DNA of 64,000 bases from Micrasema longulum (GCA_022494885.1 JAGVSM010004288.1:1-64000); one strand, 5' to 3'. Positions 23,009 through 34,245 are shown, numbered from the stretch's first letter. Translations and numbers: made by a program. The notes: generated from the letters alone by a model not told the origin.

Positions 23009-23046
23009 CTGAAGATGGCTCCTGCAATGGTAGCCGAAACGTCGGA
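23009..23046 (+). ncRNA. hammerhead-ribozyme-like motif of Penelope element
   Basis: CTGAAGA (a CUGANGA box), then TGGCTCC ... GGTAGCC forming a stem, then GAAAC and GTCGG. These are the core boxes of hammerhead ribozymes reported in Penelope-like elements. All core boxes are present here, directly after the GIY-YIG remnant. Stem I pairing was not verified. Confidence 0.6.
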
Positions 23047-23369
23047 ACAAACCCAACACACACGGTATCACCTAAAAAAGAAACATATTGATGATCACAA
23101 TACTAGAGAAAAGGTAAAAATCAGACTCCCATTCAAAAAAGTCGTAGTCGAAAAATTCTATTTTATAAAAGGCAGTTAAATAATATTATGCAATGGAAAA
23201 AACATATATGAAAAAAAAAAACAAAATTCAAACGGAAGGTTAAGAAATATGTGTTAAATTACTTATAAATGAAATATATGTATTGGTACATAGTTATTAT
23301 TAGAGCACACATAAGGATATGTTTATGAGCGCCGTATTTTAACATTCAAAATAATAATAAATAACATTA

Positions 23370-23625
23370 ATAATAATCTCTACGCTGTCTAACTTTAAGC
23401 CATTTCAGTTATTATTATGAAACATGCAATTTTTATTATTTTAAATTTTATTTAATTTAATTAACTTCTTAAAAAAAGGAATAAAGATATAGAAGAGAAG
23501 AGATTAAGAAAGATAACGGAGATGTTTCTTCAGGCGTGATTTAAAAAGGTCACAGTCTAGCCGCACGAATACCATATGAGTTAAATAAGAAATAGGAATT
23601 ACAGATGGGAAAAGTTAGTACCGTA
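23370..23625 (-). pseudogene. CR1/Jockey-like LINE C-terminus, decayed copy
   Basis: Nucleotide-level relative of 5690-6015 on the same strand. Shared plus-strand strings are CGCTGTCTAACTTTAAGCC, GATGTTTCTTCAGGCGTGAT, TAGCCGCACGAATACCATAT and GAATTACAGATGGG. An internal block between the first and second shared strings is replaced by AT-rich sequence, so this copy has an internal deletion. No open frame survives. Confidence 0.6.
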
Positions 23626-25189
23626 TTCTAATGGATGTTAAATAAAAAAGAAATATACATGAATATTTTCACTTTGATTGTGCCAATGATTAACCAAATT
23701 CATACATCCCGTTTCTAATTCCCAGTGCATACCGTCCCGTTTTGTCCCACAATAATAAATATGCGTCACAACCTTGTTATTATAAATAAAACGTCCGGAC
23801 AATGTAAATGTAATGAAATTGGCAGTCATGACTGCAAATTGCAAGCCGGCTATTTAGTCTGTAATTAAATGACAAATTATGACAGTACAATGGGCCGTAT
23901 AAGGCTCCTGTTCACAATAAGCCCCGACTGGCCTTTGTCTTTGTGTCACTGCTCTTGTGACAGTGTAGGTCAGTAGGCCTTTAGGACACTTTGCTATGGA
24001 TGTTAATTTAAAAAAATTAAACGTTCAGATACAATGCGGTCGATTGTTAAATAACCCTATGTTAATGCGTTAATGCCTGTCGGTGAACCAAGTAACATAC
24101 GAATTTTATTTGTGTTAGTAGGCACCATAGAATTAAGAATAGTTCAGAAGGAGCGTAGAATCATATTTGAATACATCGGACTGTGTCCGAAAATTCCCCC
24201 ACTATGCCCCACTTTCACCACGCGAATTCGTGATGTCGCCGCGTAATGTTGTACGATGGGAAAAAAATAATCATAACACAAATGTAGGGTAAAAAAAAGC
24301 AATCTGTTAATTTCTATAAATTTTATCGTGCACGCGAAAATATTGATTGACACAACAGAGTAGGTAAGTAAGGGTCATTTGATAAGAGTAATTAAATTAA
24401 TGAACTTTAAACAAACTATAAAACAAATTTAATTTAAATAAAACTGATATTTTTATATCATGTTAAATAATATTTGATGTTTTGAAGATAAAGTCGGTCA
24501 AATGTCCACCACAGAGTTGTTTAATCCGAGGTCCAATTTTTATTAGTTCTCTCACTACACGAGCAAAGTAGGTTAAAAAAAATTACTACCCTGGCAACAC
24601 TAACAAAATTTTTATTCTGTTTCTTCGACAATCTGACAGATGGAAAGGTAATTCAATTTTTAAGTAATGCATTTGCGACTTAAATATTAGTTTGCACATA
24701 AAATGTGATGCCATCCTGTTTCTGTAAGGTCCTAGCAGTATTTTTACACTTCAAAAGGACACAACACGGCATAGTTGAATTCAAATCAGGAGTTGCGTAC
24801 TGAGCGACTTCTACAAAGGAACTAATGGGTTAAAACGTAAACCTACTCATTTATGAGTAGTTTAGTCGCCTTATGTTTGATGTGCGTATGCGGTTTCTGG
24901 ACTATTCTTAATTCTATGGTAGGCACACTAGAATATTTTATTATAAAGCGTTATTTCAATAGTACGTCAAATTTTAAGGAATTTTTCACTATTTTTGGTT
25001 ATTTTATTAAAAAAACAACGGAAGTTTTATCAGTAAATAAGTATTTTAGGCAGTTTATGTATACATTGCATACATTTGCAGTTTTTCACAAGTATAAACG
25101 TAATATTAATATAATTTATCTGTACCTTAAAGGATAAACCACGGGAGTTGCATTTATTTATTAATTTTTTTCACATTATAAACAATTAT
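23626..25189. other. intergenic DNA with one recurring motif
   Basis: No gene supported. At 24073-24125 GCCTGTCGGTGAACCAAGTA precedes a TTTGTGTTAGTAGGCAC, matching 49045-49095. A less AT-rich block at about 23890-24000 (CAATGGGCCGTATAAGGCTC) is not recognised. Confidence 0.4.
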
Positions 25190-25295
25190 AAATAATACAA
25201 ATTATGTGTCCTCACTGAGGTTACCCGTGCCGAGAACACTTAACTTTTTTTACACGAGAGAATATACAAAGAAGACTTGATATTCAGAAAATTCG
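25190..25295 (-). repeat. LINE 3' UTR, family F copy 1
   Basis: Plus strand GTGTCCTCACTGAGGTTACC then CGTGCCGAGAACACTTAAC and ATACAAAGAAGACTTG. The same series is at 62820-62950 (-). The module also terminates a LINE fragment at 45440-45510 (+), which identifies it as a LINE 3' UTR. Confidence 0.6.
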
Positions 25296-25774
25296 TAAAT
25301 TCTGCATACATGTACAGGTTATTTAAATACTGGAATAAGAACGGGTATATTGCATTCAGGCAATTTCTCCCTACCGACCCAAACCGTTTGAATTAAGCAA
25401 TTAAATAGTTTATATTACGAACATATTGTAAGTACTTTTGAAACGTTGTATTTTTTATTTTATAAAAAAAAAAACAAACTGAAGAAATGGTTTTCTTCAA
25501 GGTAACGGAAATAAATAAAAGTAAAAATCTACACTTCACCATGAGGACAAAAGGGAGTAAAAGGGTAAAGGAAAGAAGGAGGAGAAAGGAAAAACTCGAA
25601 TATTCAGATAGTGACATTTCAGTCGTGATTTATTTTTTTTATTTATTTAATAGCATAATTATACATTTTTACAATTTAAAAAAACTTCACTTGTTATATT
25701 TTTACTAAAACTAAAATCCCACCAAGCCACTTTTTGTAGCTTGTTGGTGAAGATTATATTTATACTGACTTAAT

Positions 25775-26885
25775 AATATTATTTACATTTATTTTTATTT
25801 TTATTTTATTAGGGAAATCAACAGTTCTACATACACATTTTTTTAGTAAACAAACAGATATAGTGTATAAGCTCAGAACTAATAACAGATTTCCACATAG
25901 TATACAAAGTTAGTAAAGAAAATATATGTTACATATCAAATAAATACATACAATTTATACATATAAAAATGTTATTTTCATGTACTCAATAATCAAAGAT
26001 TTTTAAAATATTAATTTTAAGAACATTAAGTTACTGTAAATTGGGCGGGATAAGGACAAAAATGCTTGAAGAGAGGATAAGGAGGGGGGGGGGGATGTAC
26101 ATATTTATTATTATAATGTCTACTAAGTTACATAATACATTTTTAGTGTAAATTTTAAATCTGACAGAGTGATGTTTGTATAATCTATATTTTAAATTTT
26201 GTATTGTACATTGAAAAAGTCCTACGAAAAAAAGCATTTTTAACATACGATGTTTTACTTATTGGTACATGAAACAGGTGGTACCGTCTACAAATCCTGG
26301 CTGGCACATGTATTATTATTAAACCAAGCAGCTCTGTACAGTCAACCATTCCTGTCACAATTTTGTAAAGCAGTAGTTGGTCCGCACACACTCTGCGGTA
26401 TTGTAGAGAAATGATTCTATGGAAGGTGGAGGCAGTGAGAGTAGATACATAAGAAATACCGGTTTTGTATTTAAGGTAATTTATAAATTTGTTTTGAAAA
26501 TTTCCTATTCTACTTATATATATGGCATACTGGGGATTCCATATCTGAGAGGCGTATTCCAAATGGCTTCTGACAAATGTATAATATAATAAAATAAGGG
26601 CCTTTGGATTATCAAAGTGTTTACTCATTCGAATTATGAAACCTAACATGCTCAATGCTTTGGAGGTAATTTTATTGATATGCGATTCAAAAAGTAGTTT
26701 TGAGTCTAAAACAATCCCAAGATCTTTAATTTCGAGCTTTCTCATTAGTACATTATTGTTTAGTTTGTAATCAAAATTAAGAATTTTTCTTTTCCTTGTG
26801 AATGTAATACAGATACATTTATTTATATTCAAAAATAGTTTATTTTCAATACAATAGTCAGTTAGACGATTAAGATCATAAAAAC
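25775..26885 (-). pseudogene. Jockey-like LINE, RT C-terminal third and 3' UTR
   Basis: The longest frame (26185-26832, extendable to about 26885) has DLNRLTDYCIENKLFLNINK, EIKDLGIVLDSKLLFESHIN, LGFIIRMSKHF, LLYYTFVRSHLEYASQIWNP and FQNKFINYLKYK. This is the region after the YXDD motif in Jockey-type reverse transcriptases, ending about 215 codons later. The catalytic motifs and endonuclease are missing (5' truncation). The frame is unusually long and uninterrupted for this window, so it is one of the younger LINE insertions. The 3' UTR runs to an AATAAAAATAAAATAAAAAT-like tail at about 25785. Confidence 0.8.
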
Positions 26886-26949
26886 AATGAATAACAAATA
26901 AAAATTAACAGCCGGATAGATCAGAATAAACATGTTTATACAAATAATA

Positions 26950-27345
26950 ATATATAAATTTATTTTTTAAATACAAGAAAATATATGAAAAAATAAAATA
27001 TTTACACCTAAGCTACTATTCATATAAACTCTTGATCGAATAGCCACTCTCTTATTTTGCTCTTGTTACAATGTGAGTTAAATTTAAGTTCTTTTGGCAA
27101 TAAATTAAAAATTCTAGGTACTAAATATTTGAGAATTCTATTTCCATATTTATTACATACTTTTGGTACTACCAAGCCATCATTAGACGTGAAGCGTGTA
27201 TTATGGTTATGTTTGACAGGAAACTTGAATGTATTACTATTAAATTGTTCCAAAATGATGCAAAGCCACATTAGTCCTCGAACAGGCAGAGTTTTGATTG
27301 TTTTGTACAGGAGATCATTATTTAAATGTGGATAAAAAAGCGCCT
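26950..27345 (-). pseudogene. LINE reverse-transcriptase extreme C-terminus
   Basis: Minus-strand reading HPHLNNDLLYKTIKTLPVRG, then VKHNHNTRFTSNDGLVVP, then YLVPRIFNLLPKELKF, then REWLFDQEFI stop. The HNTR and FNLLP blocks are standard in the last ~100 residues of Jockey/CR1-type ORF2 proteins. The frame is open at 27020-27271 and just upstream. The tail is A/T-rich near 26955. No catalytic residues are in this part. Confidence 0.65.
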
Positions 27346-27384
27346 CGATGAATGGGTATTAAAAAGGTTTTCTCGTTACTAGAG

Positions 27385-27669
27385 CTGGAAGATATTGCTT
27401 TAAGCAATAAGTCCGCCAAAGTACTTATTATTTTTACTTGAAGTTTTAAATAAATACATAGAACGAAGAGATAGCCCATGCTGTGATGGACGTTGAAAGA
27501 GCTCTCTCAGATAAACAGGCGAAGTTAGATTATTCAAAATATTGTGAAGAAGTGATGGAACGTGAATGTTTCTTCTATGTCTGAATCTGAGCCAGTGCAG
27601 TTTCGTGCGATATTCGGTTATGTGGTCAAATTTGCAAAAGTATAACATATACAGTGTCGGTTTCGGCAA
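27385..27669 (-). pseudogene. LINE C-terminus abutting family D tail
   Basis: The minus frame 27400-27669 has FDHITEYRTKLHWLRFRHRR, LLHNILNNLTSPVYLREL and HGLSLRSMYLF, the same block order as the fragment at 5690-6015. Its downstream edge overlaps GGAAGATATTGC ... GCAATAAGTCCGCC (27390-27415), a family D-type tail on the plus strand. Two insertions or a rearrangement therefore meet here. The 5' part is missing. Confidence 0.65.
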
Positions 27670-28881
27670 TAAATTTCTATGACGCTACAATAACTCCAAT
27701 ACTGCTAGACTTTATTAATCAACATTGATTACCCATAGTGCTTTACTAAGTTTAAAAAATAATGTAAAAATAATAAGCGTGGGTACGTCTTTTTTAATTT
27801 TGATGAAATTGCGAATTTATCAATTACTAAGTACATACAAGTTTAATGCGAAAACGAATATAAGAGTAGATACTCCGCTAGCTGCTTCTTTCCTCTTACT
27901 TTATCTCCGAGGCGCCGTGAAAATCAGGCTCATCATTTGAATGAATTATGGTCAAAACATTCCCACAAGGTCAAATTTCACTCACACTGTGACGTCCAGC
28001 TAGTACATATTTCTCCTATCGTTTGAGGCTCGTTTACTTTCCACTTAACCAATATAAATGTACTCCAAATTAAACCTTATGTTCACTAAAATAAAGTTTT
28101 TTTTTGTGTGCAGCACATGTCTGAAAAAGTGCGACTAAATTAATAGACTGAAGATTGTGTGCGTTCCCCGTGCGTTGCAAAAAACATATTTTGGACAAGG
28201 GAATAGGGTTGTTTTTACGTTGATACATTTTTGTATCGAATAATTAACATTTTAATTTAATATAAATGATATCAACGCGCCGCATTGTGAACGGATGGAG
28301 TATGATTTTCTCACCGCAAAATCGTCACGGACGCATACAGATATTTTGCAATCATTGCAATTCATCAAGCAGTTCACAATTAGCATCTACATAGGTAACA
28401 TACACGTACATCTGCTCAATCAATTTGTTAAATGTAATAAAATAAAATAATCTAAAACGTCCAAGAGATAGACGTAATTTGCTCTGTCCGCTTGAAAATT
28501 TCTCAACCCGAATATTCTAAACTTTTCTACAATCATATATTAGCTCAATATTTTCCCTGGGAGATTACTTCGTAAGTTTTCCAATTTGTGGAAGCGAAAA
28601 ATAAGATCAGTTAAATTTTGAAAAGCAATAAACCTTCCGAAGTTCAAGATAAATTGCCCTTAGATCTCGCCATTGAAACGGTTAGTACCTATTTCTTTGA
28701 TTTATGCTGTGGAAAATGTGTATTTTTCCCCTTCGAAATCATCAGGTTGCTGAAGAAGTTTGAATTGTTTTGACACAAAGGAGAGGAAATTTCATTTAAG
28801 TTTATCAAAGATTTTTTTTTTTATAAACAAAATTTTGATTGATAATTACGTTATATGTATTTTAAATAAACACAACAAGAT
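27670..28881. other. intergenic DNA, apparently low in repeats
   Basis: No gene recognised. Composition at about 28260-28400 is less AT-rich than average (AACGCGCCGCATTGTGAACG) and no repeated block was noticed, so part of this may be unique host sequence. Confidence 0.35.
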
Positions 28882-28935
28882 TGATTAATCGAAATTTATG
28901 CTTCTAACATTATATCACAATCAAATACATTTACA

Positions 28936-29268
28936 ATGGAAGATACCGTAATACTACTACTGGGACAAAATGAGACATCCCCTATTCAATTTCTAAGTTA
29001 TTTATACTATATACTAGATAATCTTAAACATACAAAAGTATATATTTACTCTGTCTATAAGAATGATTTCCTTAACACCTTAAAACTAAATATAGAAATT
29101 AGAAAACTGGCAAAACTACATGAAAACTGTAAATTCATAGGACCAATATATCACGAAAAAATGAAATTTTATGAAAAGCAAATATTAAAAGAGCGAACAA
29201 TGTATGAAATGGTTACTACATTGAATAAAATGTATAAATTTGAATCACAAGCTAATTACATCCTGTGA
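28936..29268 (+). pseudogene. SGNH-hydrolase/esterase-like ORF1 C-terminal part
   Basis: The 110-codon frame from ATG 28936 is open upstream to about 28882. TVILLLGQNE resembles the GTND/GTNE block of SGNH esterases, followed by HTKVYIYSVYKND and a region ending EIRKLAKLHENCKFIG. Such domains occur in ORF1 of CR1-group LINEs and are thought to help RNA or membrane association. The GDS serine block is absent, so only the second half is present and the element is 5' truncated. A 75-base gap separates it from the endonuclease frame. Confidence 0.55.
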
Positions 29269-29343
29269 CAAGAACATGTAAATAAAATCAATGAGCTTGA
29301 TCATTTAGACAGACATAAATCTAAACAATCAGAGGAGAAAAAA

Positions 29344-30567
29344 ATGAGAAAAATGCATAAACTAAAGATTCTTTATATAAATATACGCAGTCTTAAACCA
29401 AAAATAGATGAACTTAAATCATTAATAACAAATGACTCATCAATACCAGATATCATTATGCTTACAGAAACATGGCTAAGCAACGCTGAAGAAGAATTGT
29501 ATGGAATTAATAATTATAATGTAATTAACTCATGTAGAGAAGGCAAAGGAGGAGGAGTTGCAATATATATTGCTAATAATTTAGATTTCAAAATTAAAAT
29601 AAAAGAAACCGCAAAAGATAAATCAAATGTAATCTTAATTAATTTAACTGAACAAAATATTAATATCTGTGTCATCTATAGACCACCCAATAAAAATCAG
29701 GTACACCAATTCATCGACTTTTTTGAAACAGATATACTTACAAAAGAAAAAGGAAAAATAATAATAGTTGGTGATTTCAATATAAATTTACTTGACAAAA
29801 AATGTGTGCATACTAATGATTACTTAAATTCTCTCCGCTCAAATAATTTTGAAATACTAAATGAAATATCTCCTGAAAAGTATACTAGGTGGAATCAAAG
29901 AGGTGAAAATACAATAATTGACCATGTGATCACTAATATAATAGGATCCAATCACACCATTGACTACATAGATACACCGCTAAGTGATCATAGAGCATTG
30001 GAGTTAAATATGGATATATCAGTAGCTAAACAAATAGTAGCAAGGCAAAAATATACTTCAGAAAAGATCGATTTTAATAAACTTAAAGAAAGCGTGGAAA
30101 TAAAATTACAAAATTTACAAATAACTACTTTTAAACAACTGCAAGAGTTTATTCTAACTGAAATTAAAAAGAATACAAAAACAGAAAACAGAAGATTTAC
30201 TACTTCGATCCAAGAGGGGTGGCTCACAAAAGAAATATTTAAAAAAGTCATTCTAAAAAATAAAATTTACAAAAAAATGGTAAAAGAAAGACACAATCAA
30301 CATCTGCAAATACAACTAAAAAATATTCAAAAAGAGCTGAGAAATGATATAAGAAATTCTAAAAAACAATACTATCAACAACAAATATCATGCGCAGAAG
30401 GAAACAGTAATAAATTATGGAAAATTATTAAAAATATTAAATCAGACACAAAAATACCATCACCATGTATAAAGGAAATAAAACAAATGGATGGAAAAGT
30501 AACAAATAATCCGGTAGAAATAACAAGTACATTAAATGATTTTTGTATAAAATTTGTATTTGTATAA
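29344..30567 (+). pseudogene. LINE ORF2: AP-type endonuclease and linker
   Basis: An uninterrupted 407-codon frame. The endonuclease family blocks are all readable: ILYINIRSLKPK (Asn), PDIIMLTETWLS (Glu), GGGVAIYI, CVIYRPPNKN, IIVGDFNINL (Asp/Asn), TIIDHVIT (Asp) and DTPLSDHRALEL (Ser-Asp-His), covering about residues 8-225. The remaining 180 residues are the Lys-rich linker before the reverse transcriptase. It nicks the target DNA for target-primed reverse transcription. The frame is lost at about 30545, where NDF-C-KI should lead into the polymerase domain. The nuclease looks intact, but the polyprotein does not. Confidence 0.85.
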
Positions 30568-32185
30568 ATATAGGAAAAAAACTTGCAAATAAAATAAAGG
30601 GACCATGTTTAAATGTAACAGAAACACAAAAATACCAAATAAATGCTACCTTCTTTCTTAGACCCGCAACAATAGGAGAAATCAAAAAAATTATAGATAA
30701 TTTGAAAAAAATGCTTCTCCGGGATATGATAAAATTAAACCATCGCTAGTAAAAATTCTTAAAGACATGCTTAGTCCAATATTAACAAATCTGATTAATC
30801 TGCATATAAAAGAAGGTACCTATCCAGATGAATTAAAAATAGCAAGAATCACTCCAATATATAAAGGAGGTGATAAAAAAGATCATAGCAATTACAGACC
30901 AATTGCAAATTTAACAGTCTTCAACAAAATATTTGAAAAATATATTCAAAAGAGATTATTGGATCATGTTAAAAATCTCAATATACTTACTTATAATCAA
31001 CATGCGTTTCAGGAAAAAAAAAGGAACCGGAACAGCCCTAGTGAATTTAATAAATTTTATTCAAACCAACATGGATACTGGGATCCCAATCACGGGAGTA
31101 ATCTTAGATTTTAAAAAAGCTTTCGATACGGTTCATGTTGAGACAATGATAAAAAAAATTAAACGACATAGGAGTAAAATTTCAAGAAAGTAAACTATTA
31201 AAATCATATTTAGCAAATCGGAAGCAGTATACATATGTAAATGAAAAAAAAAAGCCTTTTGCAAACGGTAAATTTTGGAGTACCCCAAGGATCCATTTTG
31301 GGTCCAATATTATATATTTTATACATTAATGATTTGTCACTGTACAATTTCAAGGGAAAAATTATTATGTATGCCGACGACATTGGACTATTCTATAAAA
31401 ATCAAACAGACTTATTAACAAACAATGACATAAACAAAGACCTAACTATGTTGACTAAATGGACAAACACAAACTTACTTACACTTAATGAAAAAAATGC
31501 AATATTATCCATTTTGAAACTAGAAAAAAATGTCATAAAGTAGATGCTTACATAAATAATGAACGACTTACTGAAATTGAACATGTTAAATACTTAGGAC
31601 TAACAATAGACAGACAACTAACATGGAAAATTCATATCAACAATTTAATTAGCAAAGTGGCGACATTATCGAGTCTTTTTTTAAAAATCAAAAACTTTGT
31701 TCCAAAAACGGAAAAATTCTAATGTATGAAGCCTATGTAAAAACTAAAATATGTTATACGCAACTACTATGGGAAGCAGGATATCAAAATGACATAAACA
31801 GACTACAAAGACAACAAAATAAAATATTAAAGTTAGTATGACCTTCCCTATCTAACTGCAACTAGAGAACTTTTTTAAACAAACTAAGCAATTAAATATA
31901 ACTGAACTCTTTCAACTAGAATCATTAAAATTTATCCATAAATTAGCCACTAATGTAATTGTAGACGAAGAACTAAAACTAATAAAAAATGGTAGTCAAC
32001 ATGGACATAATACGAGAATATCAGACAAATACCATATACAGCTTTCTAAAACAAGACAAGGACAATCAAGACTAATGAACCAGGGACTGAAATTATACAA
32101 TAAACTACCAGACAAAACTAAACAAAAGACTCAGAGAAACTTTTCAAAAGATGTAAAAAATATTATTTTGAACAACAGAGTATAA
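30543..32185 (+). pseudogene. LINE ORF2: reverse transcriptase, frameshifted
   Basis: The domain is spread over several frames. SPGYDKIKPSLVKIL is near 30715, and KIARITPIYKGGDKKDHSNY then RPIANLTVFNKIFEKY span 30835-30945. Motif A DFKKAFDTVH is at about 31108-31140. Motif B GVPQGSILGP is at about 31277-31306. The catalytic YADD is at about 31369-31380. The C-terminal part has HVKYLGLTIDRQLTW and, near 32090, LKLYNKLPDKTK. Frameshifts occur near 30560, 30710, 31010 (A run), 31190, 31540 and 31850, so it is dead. A 210-bp internally deleted cousin is at 35229-35440. Confidence 0.85.
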
Positions 32186-32286
32186 ATGAAAAATGTATAT
32201 ATTATTTTATGTAAAATGAATGTTATAATCCGTAAGGGTTTATAAATACATTTTCAAATAAAAAAAAAAATAATAAAAAAAAAGTT

Positions 32287-32567
32287 ATGGTTTTTGGAAG
32301 GGACGAAAGTACAACACAACACATTTGTGAACGGTGATATTCTGAATCAGGTACAAAAATTTGTATATCAGGGAAACATGCTTACTTAGGTATAAAAGGA
32401 CTGAGAAATATATTGAAAGGAGGGTGAATGCCAGAAACAGGGTGAACGGTACACTTAAATCAACCTTCGCAAATTAATGTTTACCGTAGCAGGTAAAATT
32501 AGCAGTTTACAATGGTGTTATGTATGGTAGCGAAGTATGGAATTGGAAAAACAAAGGAAAACATTAT
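32287..32567 (+). pseudogene. RTE-like LINE reverse-transcriptase fragment
   Basis: Readings MVFGRDEST, VQKFVY-GNMLT, TEKYIERRVNARNRVNGTL and YGSEVWNW match the region between the YADD motif and the C-terminus of RTE-type elements. They are in different frames with stops between them. It directly follows the A-rich tail of the LINE at 28882-32283, so that LINE may have inserted into this older copy. Confidence 0.6.
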
Positions 32568-32599
32568 GTAATTAATTAATAACTTCCATTATCATCCAC

Positions 32600-33054
32600 T
32601 GCGGAAAATGTAAAAAAACTTTTTTTACTATTTAAGTTTATATTATTCTTATATTCTTTAAGTATTTTTTTGCAAAAACTGTAACAAAAATAAACAGATA
32701 ATGGTCCATTAATTGATATTAAAGACATAATGAACTAAAATTAAATGTTAAATAAGAAATACCCATATGTTATACCTTAATTATAGTTGAAAGAAAATAA
32801 ACTTGATATTAATTCTAAGCAGGTAATAAGTTACTTTTTCGCAGAATTTAATAGTCAAACATCAAGAAAAGTGCCTCGAGGGAAATACATCATGGCTCGA
32901 GTCAAACACTGTAAACTTCCCAGCGTCCATTCGTTATCTTCAATCAAATGTTTTTTGCCCGCAGGTCCTACGAATAACCCGCCATAGTTAAGTCATTTAG
33001 TAATTTTAATAAACGATGTGAACTCCCAGAATCCTGATAAGTTCCGTCTATCAG
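32600..33054. other. candidate single-copy host sequence
   Basis: From about 32780 the DNA is less AT-rich and shows no repeated block that I recognise. A 32-codon frame from ATG 32891 (MARVKHCKLPSVHSLSSIKC) is of unknown meaning. It leads into the candidate exon that follows. Confidence 0.3.
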
Positions 33055-33149
33055 TGCTGTCACTACCGGAGCGCTACAATGCTCAAGATACAAATGCTGG
33101 AGCAGCTCGTCATGAACGAGAACCAGGAAGCGGAAGGAGACGTAGAAAG
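33055..33149 (+). CDS. candidate host-gene exon with strong 5' splice site
   Basis: GC content is about half here against roughly a third nearby. The segment ends AAG|GTAAGATTG, a near-ideal 5' splice site, with the exon end at 33149. An acceptor-like CCGTCTATCAG precedes 33055. From ATG 33079 the frame reads MLKIQMLEQLVMNENQEAEG then DVER, with mostly G or C at third positions. Upstream in the same frame it continues as CCHYRSAT to the acceptor. It could be a first coding exon (start at 33079) or an internal exon (phase 0 in, phase 2 out). The protein is not recognised. The frame in which GSGRRRRK appears is also open, so the frame choice is an inference from codon bias. Confidence 0.4.
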
Positions 33150-33569
33150 GTAAGATTGAAATAATTGTTTACTTAGTTCATCGAAGGTGAAAGCGTGGAT
33201 CTTTAAATCGATATAAGTGATGAATTATATCGAAGCACGGCGACGAACATTTGCGGTTAATTAACACTTTTATTTCGATAGTCGTCAAAATTAGAATAAT
33301 ATTGCTTATGATATAATAAAACAAAAACATCAAATGGTTGGTTGCAGATTGGGTTAGAGCAACTTATGGGAGGACGAACCACATATCGTCGCCGTTCGGG
33401 CAAAAATCACTAACCCTATAAAAGATTGTTGTAAGTCAGTCGTATACAAAAAAAATAAAAATAATTTCAAACTTATAATTAACAATGTACATAATGTGTC
33501 ATAAGTTATATTACAGGAGAATCGAAATTGAAAAACAAAAAAAAATATATTTGTACATGATAACATGTA

Positions 33570-34128
33570 TATATCTTCTTCTCTATCATTGGTACTCTCA
33601 CCAGCCATTCTATTAACAAAGCGTCTCCACTCTTCACGGCTCTGCGCCCTCTCCACAGCTCCATTTAGGGTTGCCCGTTTTCACCTGGTCGATCCATCAA
33701 GCTGCAGCTCTGCCTCCGCTTCTTTACCCTGGCACACTGTCCGTGATCATTATTTTATCCAGATTTTCTGGGTCACGTCTAGCTATGTGTCCGAAAAACT
33801 GCAGCGTACGTTCGCAGAATATGGCCGATAGGCAAACTTTTACGTTCGAGTTTCGAGTTCCTCCAGTTTAGAAACAATCGTTATTCTGGCTGTCAGTGGT
33901 ATTCATAGCATTCGACGCCAACATCACATCTCGAAGGCATATATTCTCTCCTGCTCACGTGTTTGAATTGCCCACGTTTCTGCGCCATATGAGAATATTG
34001 GGAACACAAGCGTACGCACTATGAACATTAAGGCTTTCTTTGAGATGCCCCGATCTTGCCAAATTTTGGTCAGTCGAGTGGCATTTTTTGCGATTAGGAT
34101 CGTTGACAGAGCCAATATGCCACAACCA
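33570..34128 (-). pseudogene. RTE-like LINE reverse-transcriptase C-terminal third
   Basis: Minus-strand blocks in order: LIAKNATRLTKIWQDRGISK, KALMFIVRTLVFPIFSYGAE, TWAIQTREQERIYAFEM, then near 33790 LQFFGHIARRDPENLDKIM, then VERAQSREEWRRFVNRMAGE ending near 33600. These are the post-YADD region and tail of RTE-type elements. Frameshifts lie near 33900 and 33740. The reading stops at 34128, where a fragment of a similar protein begins on the opposite strand. Confidence 0.75.
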
Positions 34129-34145
34129 TCAAATAGACTCCAACC

Positions 34146-34245
34146 TTGAAAAGTGCAAGATTTTGTTTATTTAGGCTCATCCATCTCTGCAGGCGGTGCA
34201 TGTACATCAGAAATTAAAAGACGCATACTAATTGCAATAACATAT
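34146..34245 (+). pseudogene. RTE-like LINE fragment in opposite orientation
   Basis: Plus strand reads DFVYLGSSISAGGACTSEIK then RRILIAIT, the block that normally sits immediately before the LTKIW block found on the minus strand next door. The two pieces of one protein type face away from a junction at about 34130-34145. This implies inversion, or twin priming during insertion. Confidence 0.65.

Larger units (their letters stand above)
28882..32283 (+). mobile_element. CR1/Jockey-group LINE, nearly full ORF2 content
   Basis: The most complete retrotransposon in the window. In order it has an SGNH-hydrolase-like ORF end, an apurinic-type endonuclease, a reverse transcriptase with readable A, B and YADD motifs, a C-terminal region ending at a TAA at 32183-32185, and a short 3' UTR with an A-rich tail at 32256-32283. 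Frameshifts begin at about 30545, so it cannot be autonomous. It abuts an RTE-like fragment at 32287. Confidence 0.85.

Noticed and set aside
24853..25137. 94-codon ORF with hydrophobic start (MSSLVALCLMCVCGFW)
   Set aside because: The leader looks like a signal peptide, but the rest is AT-rich low-information sequence with no Cys pattern or splice context.
26080..26096. Run of about 13 G as a regulatory or quadruplex site
   Set aside because: A single homopolymer cannot form a standard four-tract quadruplex, and it lies in a LINE 3' UTR. Possible sequencing or assembly noise.
28020..28260. Promoter of the LINE at 28.9 kb
   Set aside because: The LINE is 5' truncated, since its SGNH domain lacks the first half. 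Upstream DNA is therefore flanking sequence.
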